Both the position numbers and the translations under genes were made by a program. Shown piece by piece: positions 54,900 through 63,573 of a DNA stretch of 64,000 nucleotides. Below the pieces are notes generated by a model, which was not told where the DNA came from, searched no databases, and worked only from the letters and a program-made list of their open reading frames with translations. Within the stretch, counting starts at the first letter, position 1. Each line of letters starts with the position of its first letter. The DNA is from a bacterium (GTDB taxonomy: Bacteria > DRYD01), in the NCBI GenBank assembly GCA_030549815.1, contig JAUQQQ010000005.1, positions 9,939-73,938 on the forward strand. Reading direction: 5' to 3'.

Positions 54900-55750
54900 T
54901 ATACTTAATAACAGATTACGGAGAAAAAGATTATTTTGTTTGTGCTCTAAAAACAGTAATAATAAACTTTTGTAGAATTTTAAATACAAATCCAATTATT
55001 TTAGACATAACACACCATATTGATAGTTACAACGTATTTGAAGCTTTATTAAACATAAAAGGAATGTTAAATATAATTCCTAATAAATCTGTAATAGTTG
55101 GAGTAGTAGACCCGGAAGTAGGTTCAAATATAGAAGGATGCGTTTCTAAACATATCTTTAAAAATAAAGAAATATACTTTATTGGGAGAAACAATGGAAT
55201 ACTCGGAGCTTTTTACAAATCCAGACACATTTTTACTTACAAAATAGATATCAAAAAAATAGAAGAAAATATAAAAAGAAAAGGTATATTTTATAAAGCA
55301 GGAATAAAGGAAATAAGTAAAACTTTTCACGGCAGAGATGTATTCGCACCATTGTCGGCTATCCTTTACCATGACACCCAAAATAATACAAATCTGCTAA
55401 AAGAGTTCTTAAGTTCTAGAATAAAACCACTTTACTATAAAATACCAACAATAAAAAAAGAAAATAACAAAATAGTTGGAAAAATTATCTATACCGATAA
55501 GTTTGGCAACCTTATAACTAACATACCAATAAAAACACTAGAAAAAGCTAAAAAAGTAAGACTCGTTAATACTAATCAAAAGATAGATCTAAAAATTTTA
55601 AAAAATTACATTGAAGGTGAGAAAGAGGATCTATTTGCCGTCGGAGATAGTTTCGGATATTTAGAAATAAGTAGGTTTAAACAAAGTGCAGAAAAATTTT
55701 TAGAAAATTATGGTAATATTTGGAATTTTAGAGTAGAAGCGATATTTTGA
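54896..55750 (+). CDS. SAM hydroxide adenosyltransferase (DUF62/SAM hydrolase)
   Basis: The family splits S-adenosylmethionine into adenosine and methionine using water, and is related to fluorinase and chlorinase. The 284-residue protein shows LITDYGEKDYFV at the start, VDPEVGS, the active-site TFHGRDVFAPLSA and YTDKFGNLITNI, all hallmark motifs. It overlaps the kinase-like gene by ATGA. The short fluorinase-specific loop is not evident, so hydrolysis is the expected activity. Confidence 0.92.
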   Translation: MIYLITDYGEKDYFVCALKTVIINFCRILNTNPIILDITHHIDSYNVFEALLNIKGMLNIIPNKSVIVGVVDPEVGSNIEGCVSKHIFKNKEIYFIGRNNGILGAFYKSRHIFTYKIDIKKIEENIKRKGIFYKAGIKEISKTFHGRDVFAPLSAILYHDTQNNTNLLKEFLSSRIKPLYYKIPTIKKENNKIVGKIIYTDKFGNLITNIPIKTLEKAKKVRLVNTNQKIDLKILKNYIEGEKEDLFAVGDSFGYLEISRFKQSAEKFLENYGNIWNFRVEAIF

Positions 55751-56020
55751 AATATCCTTGGGTTCCAAGAATCCTTTACTTTTCAGATGAAATCTGTATG
55801 AAGCAATTATACATTGACATTTTGAGAAAAAACTATTGAAAAGATTAAAGAAGTTGTGCATAAAATAGCAAGAGAAATCGGTATCCAATCTTGACAGAGT
55901 TTTCAAAAACTTGTTTGCTGAAAGGACAAGAGTTTGTTTATTAAAGAAACTTCTACTTGAACCACCATTTGATGAGAGACTTCACGTAAAGAAAAGAGTA
56001 AAAAGCTTTTGTAAAGTATT
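55751..56020. other. Gene-poor stretch with possible coding remnant
   Basis: No intact gene is seen in these 270 bases between two convergent genes. Short open stretches such as KEVVHKIAREIGIQS and FKNLFAERTRVCLLKK change frame over the interval and look like a decayed coding sequence, but I cannot name its parent family. No terminator hairpin is obvious. Confidence 0.35.
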
Positions 56021-57502
56021 TTATTTTCTCACATCTATTGCTGCTGGCGTTGAAAATAATCCAGGTATAGTTGATGCCACTACAGCATTCCTTGTTAAAT
56101 CAACAACATCTACCTTTTTATCAGCTTTACAAGATACATATAATTTCAATCCATTAGGGTCTATACCCATATAAGTAGGTCCCGCACTGGTTTGAATATT
56201 AGCTACGATTTTACTACTTAATACATCTATTACACTTACCGTATTTGATCCCTCATTTGACACATAAACCCATCTCAGAGAAGGATGAACAATTATCTTT
56301 GATGGTTTATAACCAGTCCTGAATCTTCCCACCTCTATATTATTTTTTGCATCAACCAATGAAACTGTATTATCGTTGTAGTTAGCGACATAAACTCTTC
56401 TTCCATCAGGTGTAGCCACCCCTAAAGGCTGATTACCAACTTTCAATATATTTAATACTTCGAGAGTTTTAGCATTTAAAGTTAGCAAGTAACCATTACT
56501 GTTATCTCCATAGGAAACAAACAATTTTTCATTATCGGGAGAAATAGCAAGACCATTAGGTTGCAATACTCCAAGTTTAGATGTTTTTGGATTCTTATAA
56601 AGTTCTATCGCAGACACGGGGAAATCTTTCGATGAATCAATCATCAATATTTTCGGGCTCGGTCCCATCAAAGAAACATAAACGTAATTTTGTCCCACTA
56701 CCATATCAGAAGGAATACTTTCATTCGAAAGTGAAAATTTATTCATAACTTTATTATTTTGATCAGGAGAAATAACGTAAAAATTAGATTTATAATCAAG
56801 CGCGTATAATTTTCTGTATGAAGGATGAAATTTAACCAAATTAACCCTTCCATCAACCTTAGCAACTGCTTTTATTTTGCCATCAGTTTGGGTACTCATG
56901 ATAGATATAGCATTAACCGAGTTGTACATCATTATGCCATCTTGCCCATACTGGGTAAAATACTTTCTATCTGCGTATTCTAAGGGGTTATGTCCGTACT
57001 GAATGGCAGCCATATCCGAAACATCTTCGGGGCCGGCAGAAAATGGTATCCCACCAGGAGCATCAGTATCAGCAGGAAAAGCTATATAAACTTTATCAGT
57101 TGCTGGATTATAATCCATCCCAACTGTTGATGTATCCAAAGTTGCTGTTTTCTCAGGTTCAAGAATAACATTAATTATCTTTGTTTCTCCCGGATTAAGC
57201 AATATTTGCAATATTTGTGGTTTGAATTGTGGTTTCGATAATGTCATTTTATACTGTCCTGGGGGTAAATTTATAAATTCGAAGGATGCACTTGCTGTTG
57301 TCACAAATTGTTGAGGCAAACCAGGAGTTGGTTGTATAGGTTCAAGATAGATAATTACTCCTATGCCTGGAGCAACACCAGATCCAACTCCAGGGGTTAC
57401 AGAATAATCCAACATTACATTTCCCCTTATCTGACCTAAATTAGCCCAAACCGATATAGTAAATAATGTTAATATCAATGCAAAAAATAGCAATCTCCTC
57501 AT
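56021..57502 (-). CDS. Secreted YVTN beta-propeller protein
   Basis: A signal peptide (ending TISVWAN) is followed by a carboxypeptidase-regulatory-like beta-sandwich (about residues 25-115, with FEFINLPPGQYKMTLSKP) and a C-terminal propeller with YVTN-type repeats: RVYVANYNDNTVSLVDAKNN, WVYVSNEGSNTVSVIDV and KLYVSCKADKKVDVVDL. Such proteins occur on the surface or in the periplasm, often as binding scaffolds. Upstream on the minus strand is a GGGGGT ribosome-binding site just before the ATG. No partner is adjacent. Confidence 0.88.
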   Translation of the reverse strand: MRRLLFFALILTLFTISVWANLGQIRGNVMLDYSVTPGVGSGVAPGIGVIIYLEPIQPTPGLPQQFVTTASASFEFINLPPGQYKMTLSKPQFKPQILQILLNPGETKIINVILEPEKTATLDTSTVGMDYNPATDKVYIAFPADTDAPGGIPFSAGPEDVSDMAAIQYGHNPLEYADRKYFTQYGQDGIMMYNSVNAISIMSTQTDGKIKAVAKVDGRVNLVKFHPSYRKLYALDYKSNFYVISPDQNNKVMNKFSLSNESIPSDMVVGQNYVYVSLMGPSPKILMIDSSKDFPVSAIELYKNPKTSKLGVLQPNGLAISPDNEKLFVSYGDNSNGYLLTLNAKTLEVLNILKVGNQPLGVATPDGRRVYVANYNDNTVSLVDAKNNIEVGRFRTGYKPSKIIVHPSLRWVYVSNEGSNTVSVIDVLSSKIVANIQTSAGPTYMGIDPNGLKLYVSCKADKKVDVVDLTRNAVVASTIPGLFSTPAAIDVRK

Positions 57503-57619
57503 TTCTTACACCCCCTATTTTTATTTTACACAAAACATCACTAAAATCCTCACTTTCCAACAAAATTTTTACTGAAAAAGGAAAAATCAAAATAATATAC
57601 AAAATAAGATATTGGGAAG

Positions 57620-58138
57620 ATGTTAAAAAATAACAAAGCAAATGATATAGAAGTTAGCGTAGATAATCTATCTTTTTTAGACGTTTTTACTGTTCAAAAA
57701 TATCTGGACGATATAGAAATAGCTAAAAAAGCTTTTGGTGTTACTAATGAAAGTCAACAACTGTTTGAAAATATAAACAAACTAAAAAAAAGTCTCTTAC
57801 TAAACAGAAGCAATTTTAAATCAATAAAATACAATAGGAAAACAGTTGGATTCATTCAAATACATTACGAAAATATCAATCAAGTTAAAATAGGTATAGT
57901 AATAGGAGAAAAAAAGTATTGGGGTAAGAACATAGGTAGCATAGCATTAAAAAAAACCATAGATCTACTTTTCAAGAATGATAATAACTTAACTACTATA
58001 ACTTTAGACACAGCATCCTACAACGTTATAGCAAAAAAATGTTTTGAGAAAGTTGGGTTTAAGGTTTACAAAGAAGAAAATGGAAAAGTTTATATGTTTT
58101 TAAGTAGAGATAGTTATGAGAAGGGAAATATTAAATAA
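57620..58138 (+). CDS. GNAT-family acetyltransferase
   Basis: The acetyl-CoA-binding motif appears as KKYWGKNIGSIALKK (Q/R-x-x-G-x-G/A type), with VGFIQIHYENINQVKIGIVIG before it and NVIAKKCFEKVGFKVY after it, giving a GNAT fold of 172 residues. The substrate is not predictable. It is followed by tRNA-Tyr, and a second GNAT gene lies beyond the tRNA; the two proteins are similar only in the fold. Confidence 0.85.
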   Translation: MLKNNKANDIEVSVDNLSFLDVFTVQKYLDDIEIAKKAFGVTNESQQLFENINKLKKSLLLNRSNFKSIKYNRKTVGFIQIHYENINQVKIGIVIGEKKYWGKNIGSIALKKTIDLLFKNDNNLTTITLDTASYNVIAKKCFEKVGFKVYKEENGKVYMFLSRDSYEKGNIK

Positions 58139-58150
58139 TGGAGAATTTTA

Positions 58151-58156
58151 TATAAT
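58151..58156 (+). promoter_or_regulatory. -10 box of the tRNA-Tyr promoter
   Basis: TATAAT lies eight bases before the first base of tRNA-Tyr, a typical distance for transcription starting at or just before the mature 5' end. No consensus -35 is evident. It is 12 bases after the stop of the first GNAT gene. Confidence 0.6.
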
Positions 58157-58163
58157 GATGTAT

Positions 58164-58248
58164 GGGCAGGTGGCCGAGCGGTCAAAGGCATGGGACTGTA
58201 AATCCCACGGGCGAGAGCCCTTCAGTGGTTCAAATCCACTCCTGCCCA
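58164..58248 (+). tRNA. tRNA-Tyr (GTA)
   Basis: The 85-base sequence folds as a class II tRNA. The acceptor stem is GGGCAGG/CCTGCCC with discriminator A, the anticodon arm is TGGGA-CTGTAAA-TCCCA with anticodon GTA, the long variable arm is GGGC-GAGA-GCCC, and the T arm is AGTGG-TTCAAAT-CCACT. CCA is not encoded. It is preceded by a TATAAT box. Confidence 0.97.
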
Positions 58249-58272
58249 AACTTCCTGGGAGCTGAGTAAAGA

Positions 58273-58824
58273 TTGCTCAAAAAAGGAAATGTTTTCCTTA
58301 CTCCTATAGAGAGGCACAACCTGGTAACGTTCCATCAATGGCTAAAAGAACTTGAAAATTTTTTCCTTTTCTCGGAATTCTTCATAACCCAACCAAGTTT
58401 AGATGAATTAGAATACTGGTATAACTCACTTCTAAATAACTTTAGAAATAAAGTATTTATCATAAACTCAATCGACTCAAGAACACCCATAGGAATTGTA
58501 GAATTATCAAGAATAGATTGGAAAAACAGAAATGCAGCCATAGGAATAATAATAGGAAATAAACAACACAGGCAAAAAGGATTTGCAACAACCGCAATAA
58601 AAATTATCATAGATTTAGCATTCAATCATTGGAACCTACACAAATTATACGCTTTAGTAGTAGAAAACAACTTACCTTCAGTAAAACTATTCGAAAAATT
58701 AAAATTTACCAAAGAGGCAGTTTTAAGAGAAACCATATTCTTTGAATCAAAATATTACAACCAAATAGTTTTCTCACTCCTTAAAAACGAATATGAACAA
58801 AACATTGATTTCTACAACAGTTAA
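58273..58824 (+). CDS. GNAT-family acetyltransferase (RimJ/RimL-like)
   Basis: The 183-residue protein has the RimJ/RimL-type pattern: LTPIERHNL at the start, GIVELSRIDWKNRNAAIGIIIG, the acetyl-CoA loop KQHRQKGFATTAI and VVENNLPSVKLFEKLKF. Relatives acetylate N-termini, polyamines or antibiotics; the substrate here is unknown. The start is TTG 58273, only 24 bases after the tRNA, with a weak GGGAG upstream. It overlaps the FtsB-like gene by 32 bases. Confidence 0.85.
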   Translation: MLKKGNVFLTPIERHNLVTFHQWLKELENFFLFSEFFITQPSLDELEYWYNSLLNNFRNKVFIINSIDSRTPIGIVELSRIDWKNRNAAIGIIIGNKQHRQKGFATTAIKIIIDLAFNHWNLHKLYALVVENNLPSVKLFEKLKFTKEAVLRETIFFESKYYNQIVFSLLKNEYEQNIDFYNS

Positions 58825-59077
58825 TACATTTAAAATAATTTTAATAGCAATGATTATCTTTGCAATTTATAAAGAAATAGGGGAATTAACTAAATTACAA
58901 AAGACAAACCAACACCTAAAACAGGAAATAACAGAAAAAGAAACACATTTACAAAAATTACAAAACATCATTATTTTATACTCAAACAAAGATTTTATAT
59001 ATCCATATTTAGTAAGAAAATATGGATTGACAGATAAAAAGGAAGCAAAACTCTACATAATGGAGGTGCAAAACTAA
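58793..59077 (+). CDS. FtsB/DivIC-like septum formation protein
   Basis: A single N-terminal membrane helix (about residues 12-28) is followed by a coiled coil (ELTKLQKTNQHLKQEITEKE) and a short conserved end, YPYLVRKYGLTDKKEAKLYI, the layout of FtsB/DivIC in the divisome. Length (94 residues) fits. It overlaps the GNAT gene by 32 bases and is followed at once by a small basic protein gene. Confidence 0.82.
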   Translation: MNKTLISTTVNTFKIILIAMIIFAIYKEIGELTKLQKTNQHLKQEITEKETHLQKLQNIIILYSNKDFIYPYLVRKYGLTDKKEAKLYIMEVQN

Positions 59078-59233
59078 ATGTCAAAAAAGAAAAATAATAA
59101 AGAAAACATGAAACAAGAAAACCCACAAGAAAAATCAGATAGAGAATTTGAAAAAAAATTAAAGAAATTTCTTAAAGATAGTGCACAAAATATTGCACAA
59201 GCCAAAAAAAATATCGAAAGAAAACAAAAATAA
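59078..59233 (+). CDS. 51-residue charged small protein
   Basis: An ATG with the ribosome-binding site GGAGGTG seven to eight bases upstream opens 51 codons rich in Lys, Glu, Asn and Gln (SDREFEKKLKKFLKDSAQNI), and the TAA is directly followed by the dapB ATG. Its spacing and translation signals argue for a real gene. The sequence suggests one amphipathic helix; the function is unknown. Confidence 0.6.
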   Translation: MSKKKNNKENMKQENPQEKSDREFEKKLKKFLKDSAQNIAQAKKNIERKQK

Positions 59234-59947
59234 ATGAATACCGATTTTGTAGGATATACAGGTAAAACAGGAAGCATAGTATTTAACGAACTTAAAAAAG
59301 AATTTAATTTTAAAAATCTAATTAACTCCAAAAACTACAAAGAATACATAAAAAATATCGAAGATAATACAATAATAATCGACTTCTCCACAAAAGAATT
59401 CGTTATAGAATTTATTAATTCGGTTAATAAAAATTTTTCATCGTTTTTCTACATAACTGGTGTTACAGGCTTTTCCGAAGAAGAATTCCAAAGAATAAAT
59501 ATAAAGTTCAAAGAACTAAACATAAAAGGCTTTCACTTCCCAAACTTCAGCATAGGAGTTAATTTACTAAATAGTTTCGTAAAAAAAATTAGCATGTATT
59601 TCGATAACGCAGAAATAATAGAAATGCATCACAAAACAAAAAAAGATAAACCATCAGGAACCGCATTAACAACTTCTAAAATAATAAAAAACACTTGGAA
59701 AGAAAAAAACCTGGAAAATGAAGTTAATATCCACTCAGTTAGACTGCCCTCATTAGTAGCACACCAAACAGTAATATTTTCCAACGAATTTGGAGAAGTA
59801 TTGGAAATTACGCACCACAGCCTAAACAGAATATCCTTCGCTTTGGGAGTAAAAAAAGTACTTGAAAAAATATTAAAAGATGGGATTGAAAAATGGGAGT
59901 CAGGATTATCTTACAATCTCAATCTTTTTGATGTTATAGAAAAGTAA
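59234..59947 (+). CDS. dapB: 4-hydroxy-tetrahydrodipicolinate reductase
   Basis: DapB makes tetrahydrodipicolinate for lysine and meso-diaminopimelate synthesis. The 237-residue protein starts with the nucleotide loop VGYTGKTGSIV and contains the signature EMHHKTKKDKPSGTAL. It is the last gene of the GNAT-FtsB-like-small-ORF series and begins directly at the preceding stop codon. No other dap gene is nearby. Confidence 0.92.
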   Translation: MNTDFVGYTGKTGSIVFNELKKEFNFKNLINSKNYKEYIKNIEDNTIIIDFSTKEFVIEFINSVNKNFSSFFYITGVTGFSEEEFQRINIKFKELNIKGFHFPNFSIGVNLLNSFVKKISMYFDNAEIIEMHHKTKKDKPSGTALTTSKIIKNTWKEKNLENEVNIHSVRLPSLVAHQTVIFSNEFGEVLEITHHSLNRISFALGVKKVLEKILKDGIEKWESGLSYNLNLFDVIEK

Positions 59948-60087
59948 TATACAAAGGGTTCCTAGTGCAAATAATTTGTATTGTTAGCCCATAGTTAGAT
60001 AAAAAAACACCAAGTTAAGTAGATAGTATCGGTTCATCGTAAAGTTGAAAGCAAATTTTGGGTTTCCCCAATCGTATCAATTCATTT

Positions 60088-60702
60088 CTATCTAGCTTTT
60101 CTATTTATTCTGTTTATTACGTTATTCGTTACTCCTTCATTGAAAACTATATAAATACTACTACCATAAGGCCTTGTAGAATCGACAGTAAATTGCCCAT
60201 ACCATGCCTCTACTGAGCTATAATAGTTGTCCCCTATTTTTACTATATAATCATATTGGTTGTAATAAGAATAAATCCCAATATCAACACGGCTGACTGT
60301 ATATGTATCGTAATTGAACTTTGAATACGTTCCTCCATACCCATCATTAACATAAACAGTTTTGTTATTATTCCAGTTATTAGCGTCAAAATATACGTAT
60401 GCGGTTTCATTCCATTCATAACTGCCAAGCCACTCTATTCCCCCACCTGCAACCTTCCTTAAAACCTTTACATAAAGGTACTTATAATTAAGGTTGGTAG
60501 TAGTAGTGGTTGTATTAGTTGTAGTTATTGTGGTTGTAGGGAATGTATTAGTAGTTGTAGTAGTGAAAGTGGGAAAAGAGGAAGTAGGGAAAGATGAAGT
60601 ATCAAAAGTTGGTAGAGGACCTACTCCACCTCCACCACCAGAACATGCTAATATTATACCCAATGAAACCAATACTATAAAAACCAAGAATAAGTATCTC
60701 AT
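60088..60702 (-). CDS. Thr-rich lipoprotein
   Basis: A signal peptide with the lipobox LGIILAC (Cys at about residue 20) predicts lipid modification by Lgt. The next segment is a Gly run and a Thr/Ser/Pro/Phe-rich low-complexity linker (to about residue 70) built from repeated ACA/ACT-type codons. The C-terminal 130 residues are beta-rich with many Tyr and Asn (YVYFDANNWNNNKTVYVNDG). No family is recognised. A strong ribosome-binding site (AAAGGAGG) lies in the one-base gap region behind the upstream gene's end, so the two are probably co-transcribed. Confidence 0.8.
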   Translation of the reverse strand: MRYLFLVFIVLVSLGIILACSGGGGGVGPLPTFDTSSFPTSSFPTFTTTTTNTFPTTTITTTNTTTTTTNLNYKYLYVKVLRKVAGGGIEWLGSYEWNETAYVYFDANNWNNNKTVYVNDGYGGTYSKFNYDTYTVSRVDIGIYSYYNQYDYIVKIGDNYYSSVEAWYGQFTVDSTRPYGSSIYIVFNEGVTNNVINRINRKAR

Positions 60703-60703
60703 A

Positions 60704-61342
60704 TCACTCCCTCCTTTGACCTATTTCAAAGCATTTAGAGTTATATTTAAGGAATTTATTTATAGGCATAGCACCTACCAAAAAGTTAGCATTTTCGTAC
60801 GGTTTTGGATCATTAAAAGAATCAGTAATTGTATAATCTTTAGCAGTAAGAATTTGAATATAAAGAGGATACTCCTCATCCCATCCCAATTCCTTCAATT
60901 TTTTTGTATCTATTTTTACTGTTACCTCAGATTCTTTTTCATCAACATTTTGCAGAGTTAGTATTTGTTTATTTTTTATATTTTGAACATCATTTGCAAC
61001 TTCTTCGTTTATTTTTTCATTCTTGATAGAGTAAGCCACTTCCCACCAGTGATCAGTTGCACCTCGTATCGAAAAAGGTAATAAATATGATCCATTATCT
61101 TTCAAAAAATCTAAAAGAAAAACTATCGAAGAGCCCCCATCAAATGCTTTTCTATCATACTGATCAACCTTAACTTTAATTAAGATATTTTTATTTTCAT
61201 CATATTTGGCAGAATATTGGATGAGGTCCCTTGATGGATCATATCCATCATCCAATTTTTTGCTACCTGTTTTGTCAATAAAAACTGTTTTAAATCCATT
61301 ATTCTCATATCCTATAGGACACTGATTTATGCTTTTAACCAT
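60704..61342 (-). CDS. Hypothetical beta-rich protein
   Basis: I do not recognise the family. The 212-residue protein has no signal peptide. The segments FIDKTGSKKLDDGYDPSRDLIQYSAKYDENKNILIKVKVDQYD and IVFLLDFLKDNGSYLLP recall the beta-sandwich domains at the ends of glucodextranase-type enzymes, but the match is weak. The ribosome-binding site GGAGGGGAG is strong. It is encoded immediately ahead of the lipoprotein gene and behind an A-tract motif at 61443. Confidence 0.55.
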   Translation of the reverse strand: MVKSINQCPIGYENNGFKTVFIDKTGSKKLDDGYDPSRDLIQYSAKYDENKNILIKVKVDQYDRKAFDGGSSIVFLLDFLKDNGSYLLPFSIRGATDHWWEVAYSIKNEKINEEVANDVQNIKNKQILTLQNVDEKESEVTVKIDTKKLKELGWDEEYPLYIQILTAKDYTITDSFNDPKPYENANFLVGAMPINKFLKYNSKCFEIGQRRE

Positions 61343-61442
61343 AATTCATCTCCCCTCCGTTTAGACATCCTTACTTATTCACTTATTAACACCATACTCC
61401 ATTTTATTCTTTTAATGTAAAACTCGAAAAATTCTTTATAAA

Positions 61443-61461
61443 TGTAAAAAAAATGTAAAAA
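61443..61461 (+). promoter_or_regulatory. A-tract direct-repeat motif
   Basis: TGTAAAAAAAATGTAAAAA is identical over 19 bases to the site at 22212. It lies 101 bases upstream of the minus-strand gene starting at 61342 and 33 bases beyond the end of the phosphate transporter gene. Confidence 0.45.
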
Positions 61462-61493
61462 TTTAGTATAAAAGCAATTTATTTTAGATTAAT

Positions 61494-62498
61494 TTATTTT
61501 AGATTGAGGAAAAGTTTTATGAGTTTATAAGATAGGAAAGCAACAAGCCCAGAACCTGGAATGGTAAAAAACCAAGCAGTAAGAATAGTAAAAGCTAAAC
61601 TCCATTTCAAAGCAGAAAACTTCTTGGATACTCCAACTCCCATAATAGAAGAGGTAATCGTGTAAGTTGTGCTGATAGGCATTCCAAAATGAGAAGCAAG
61701 GAGTATAGTAGTAGCAGCTGATGTTTCTGCAGAAAACCCGTCTATCGGCCTTAATTTAGTTAATTTCATCCCCATTGTCTTAATAATCCTCCATCCTCCT
61801 GCCAACGTCCCAAGAAACATAAAAAATGCAGCAGATAATTTAACCCACAAAGGAACCTGAAAAGTAGATAAAACACCAGTAGTAACTAAAGCCATAGTAA
61901 TAATCCCCATAGTTTTTTGTGCATCATTCGAACCATGACTTAAAGCCATAAAAGAAGCAGAGAATAACTGAAGAACCCTAAAAACTTTATTAACAACAGA
62001 AGCCTTTAACTTAGACGCAATAAAATAAGACAAAAATAAGAAAACAATACCACCAATTATCCCAATAACAGGAGCAGCTAAAGAAGGAATAAACACCTTA
62101 AAAATCAAGTTGTTTAAATTTATAACATCGAAAGATTCATGTGCCAATGTTGCCCCTAAAACCCCTCCAATCAAAGCGTGACTTGAGCTAGTAGGTAACC
62201 CAAAATACCATGTAAATAAATTCCATAATATTGCTCCAATAATAGCAGCTAAAATAGTGAAAATATCTAAAAAAGAAGGGTCAACCAAACCCTTGCCTAT
62301 AGTAGTTGCAACCTCAACAGAAATAAGAGCACCTATGAAATTAAATATAGCAGCAAGAATAATTGCAGCTCGAGGAGTTAAAACACGAGTAGATACAACA
62401 GTAGCAATAGCATTAGCAGCATCGTGAAAACCATTAGTATAATCAAAAAATAAAGCCAAAATAACAACAATTACTAAAACAATAAAAATATACTCCAT
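61494..62498 (-). CDS. PiT-family inorganic phosphate transporter
   Basis: This is a low-affinity, ion-coupled phosphate permease in the inner membrane, 334 residues with about ten membrane helices. Signature sequences are DYTNGFHDAANAIATVVSTR, GLPTSSSHALIGGVLGA and MALSHGSNDAQKTMGI. It follows the DUF47 gene by two bases, the standard pairing for this family. Confidence 0.95.
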   Translation of the reverse strand: MEYIFIVLVIVVILALFFDYTNGFHDAANAIATVVSTRVLTPRAAIILAAIFNFIGALISVEVATTIGKGLVDPSFLDIFTILAAIIGAILWNLFTWYFGLPTSSSHALIGGVLGATLAHESFDVINLNNLIFKVFIPSLAAPVIGIIGGIVFLFLSYFIASKLKASVVNKVFRVLQLFSASFMALSHGSNDAQKTMGIITMALVTTGVLSTFQVPLWVKLSAAFFMFLGTLAGGWRIIKTMGMKLTKLRPIDGFSAETSAATTILLASHFGMPISTTYTITSSIMGVGVSKKFSALKWSLAFTILTAWFFTIPGSGLVAFLSYKLIKLFLNLK

Positions 62499-62500
62499 AA

Positions 62501-63124
62501 TTACAAGTGTTTAAATATGCTATTCTCTACAGTTATTGCAAGCATTTGAGTTCTATCGATCGTTTCCTCAAATTGTGCCAAAATTTCTTTTACTTTTATA
62601 ATCTCAAGTATATCATCTCCATTGTTAAAAAGATCAGCTATTCCTCTTCTGTTAATAGCATCGGCTTCTTTCTCTAAATCACATATCTCACTAACTATTT
62701 TTATTATTTCCTCATCTGCTTTCCTAAGAATAGCCATTAAATTTTTAACTTTGTGAGCTGATTTAATTAATACATCCAAAATTTGATCCATAAAATCATA
62801 CTTTTTCTTAGGTCTGTAAAGAAAATACTTTTCAGCAGAGGATTTTGCAAAATCAATAACATCATCCAACTCTATCATCAACTCGTGCAAATCCTCCCTA
62901 TCAAGAGGAGTAATAAATACTTCATTCAATTTATGTCTGTATTCATAAACTATCTTATCCGCTTTATGTTCAAGCTCTATGATCTTATTAAATATTTCCT
63001 CAGTAGGATTGTTATATAGATTTTTTACTTCATTGCATATTTCAATTAAAACTTCCGAGCACTCACATAAATATTTGAAAAAATCAACATTTTTAGGCAA
63101 AAAAGATATCAATCCTTTACCCAT
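62501..63124 (-). CDS. DUF47 (PhoU-like) phosphate transport accessory protein
   Basis: The 207-residue all-helical protein belongs to DUF47, related to PhoU. The motifs IIELEHKADKIVYEYRHKL and FITPLDREDLHELMIELDDVID are conserved; the acidic residues bind metal in PhoU relatives. It is thought to control the PiT transporter encoded next to it. It overlaps smpB by one base. Confidence 0.92.
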   Translation of the reverse strand: MGKGLISFLPKNVDFFKYLCECSEVLIEICNEVKNLYNNPTEEIFNKIIELEHKADKIVYEYRHKLNEVFITPLDREDLHELMIELDDVIDFAKSSAEKYFLYRPKKKYDFMDQILDVLIKSAHKVKNLMAILRKADEEIIKIVSEICDLEKEADAINRRGIADLFNNGDDILEIIKVKEILAQFEETIDRTQMLAITVENSIFKHL

Positions 63125-63573
63125 TACCTTATCCCTTTCCTTTTCATAATTTCTTGAATTTTCCTATCCATTTCTTTCTTCTTTATTTCTTCTCTTTTAT
63201 CGTATTTTGTTTTGTGTCTAACAATAGCTATTTCAACTTTTATCCATCTCCCTTTTGTATAGACTTTTGTAGGGATGATTGTTAATCCTTTTTCTTGAAC
63301 TTTTCCTATCAGCCTTTTTATTTCATTCTTCTTCAATAATAGTTTTCGAGGTCTCGTAGAATTTATCCTCTCAAAAAAAGAATTTGGAGAAACAGGTGTA
63401 ATATTCATATTTATAATATATGCTTCTCCATTTTTTATCCTTACGAAAGCATCATTAATATTTAGATTTTTATTCCTAATAGCTTTAACTTCAGGCCCAA
63501 GCAAAGATATACCAGCTTCCAATGTTTCTAATATTTGAAAATCTCTTAATTTCTTATTTACTGCAAATATCAT
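63124..63573 (-). CDS. smpB: SsrA-binding protein SmpB
   Basis: SmpB binds tmRNA and rescues stalled ribosomes. The 149-residue protein shows the beta-barrel motifs LEAGISLLGPEVKAIRNKNLNI and KNGEAYIINMNITP, the segment RPRKLLLKKNEI and the basic tail ending KRKGIR. The tmRNA gene is not seen here. It overlaps the NERD-like gene by 20 bases. Confidence 0.96.
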   Translation of the reverse strand: MIFAVNKKLRDFQILETLEAGISLLGPEVKAIRNKNLNINDAFVRIKNGEAYIINMNITPVSPNSFFERINSTRPRKLLLKKNEIKRLIGKVQEKGLTIIPTKVYTKGRWIKVEIAIVRHKTKYDKREEIKKKEMDRKIQEIMKRKGIR

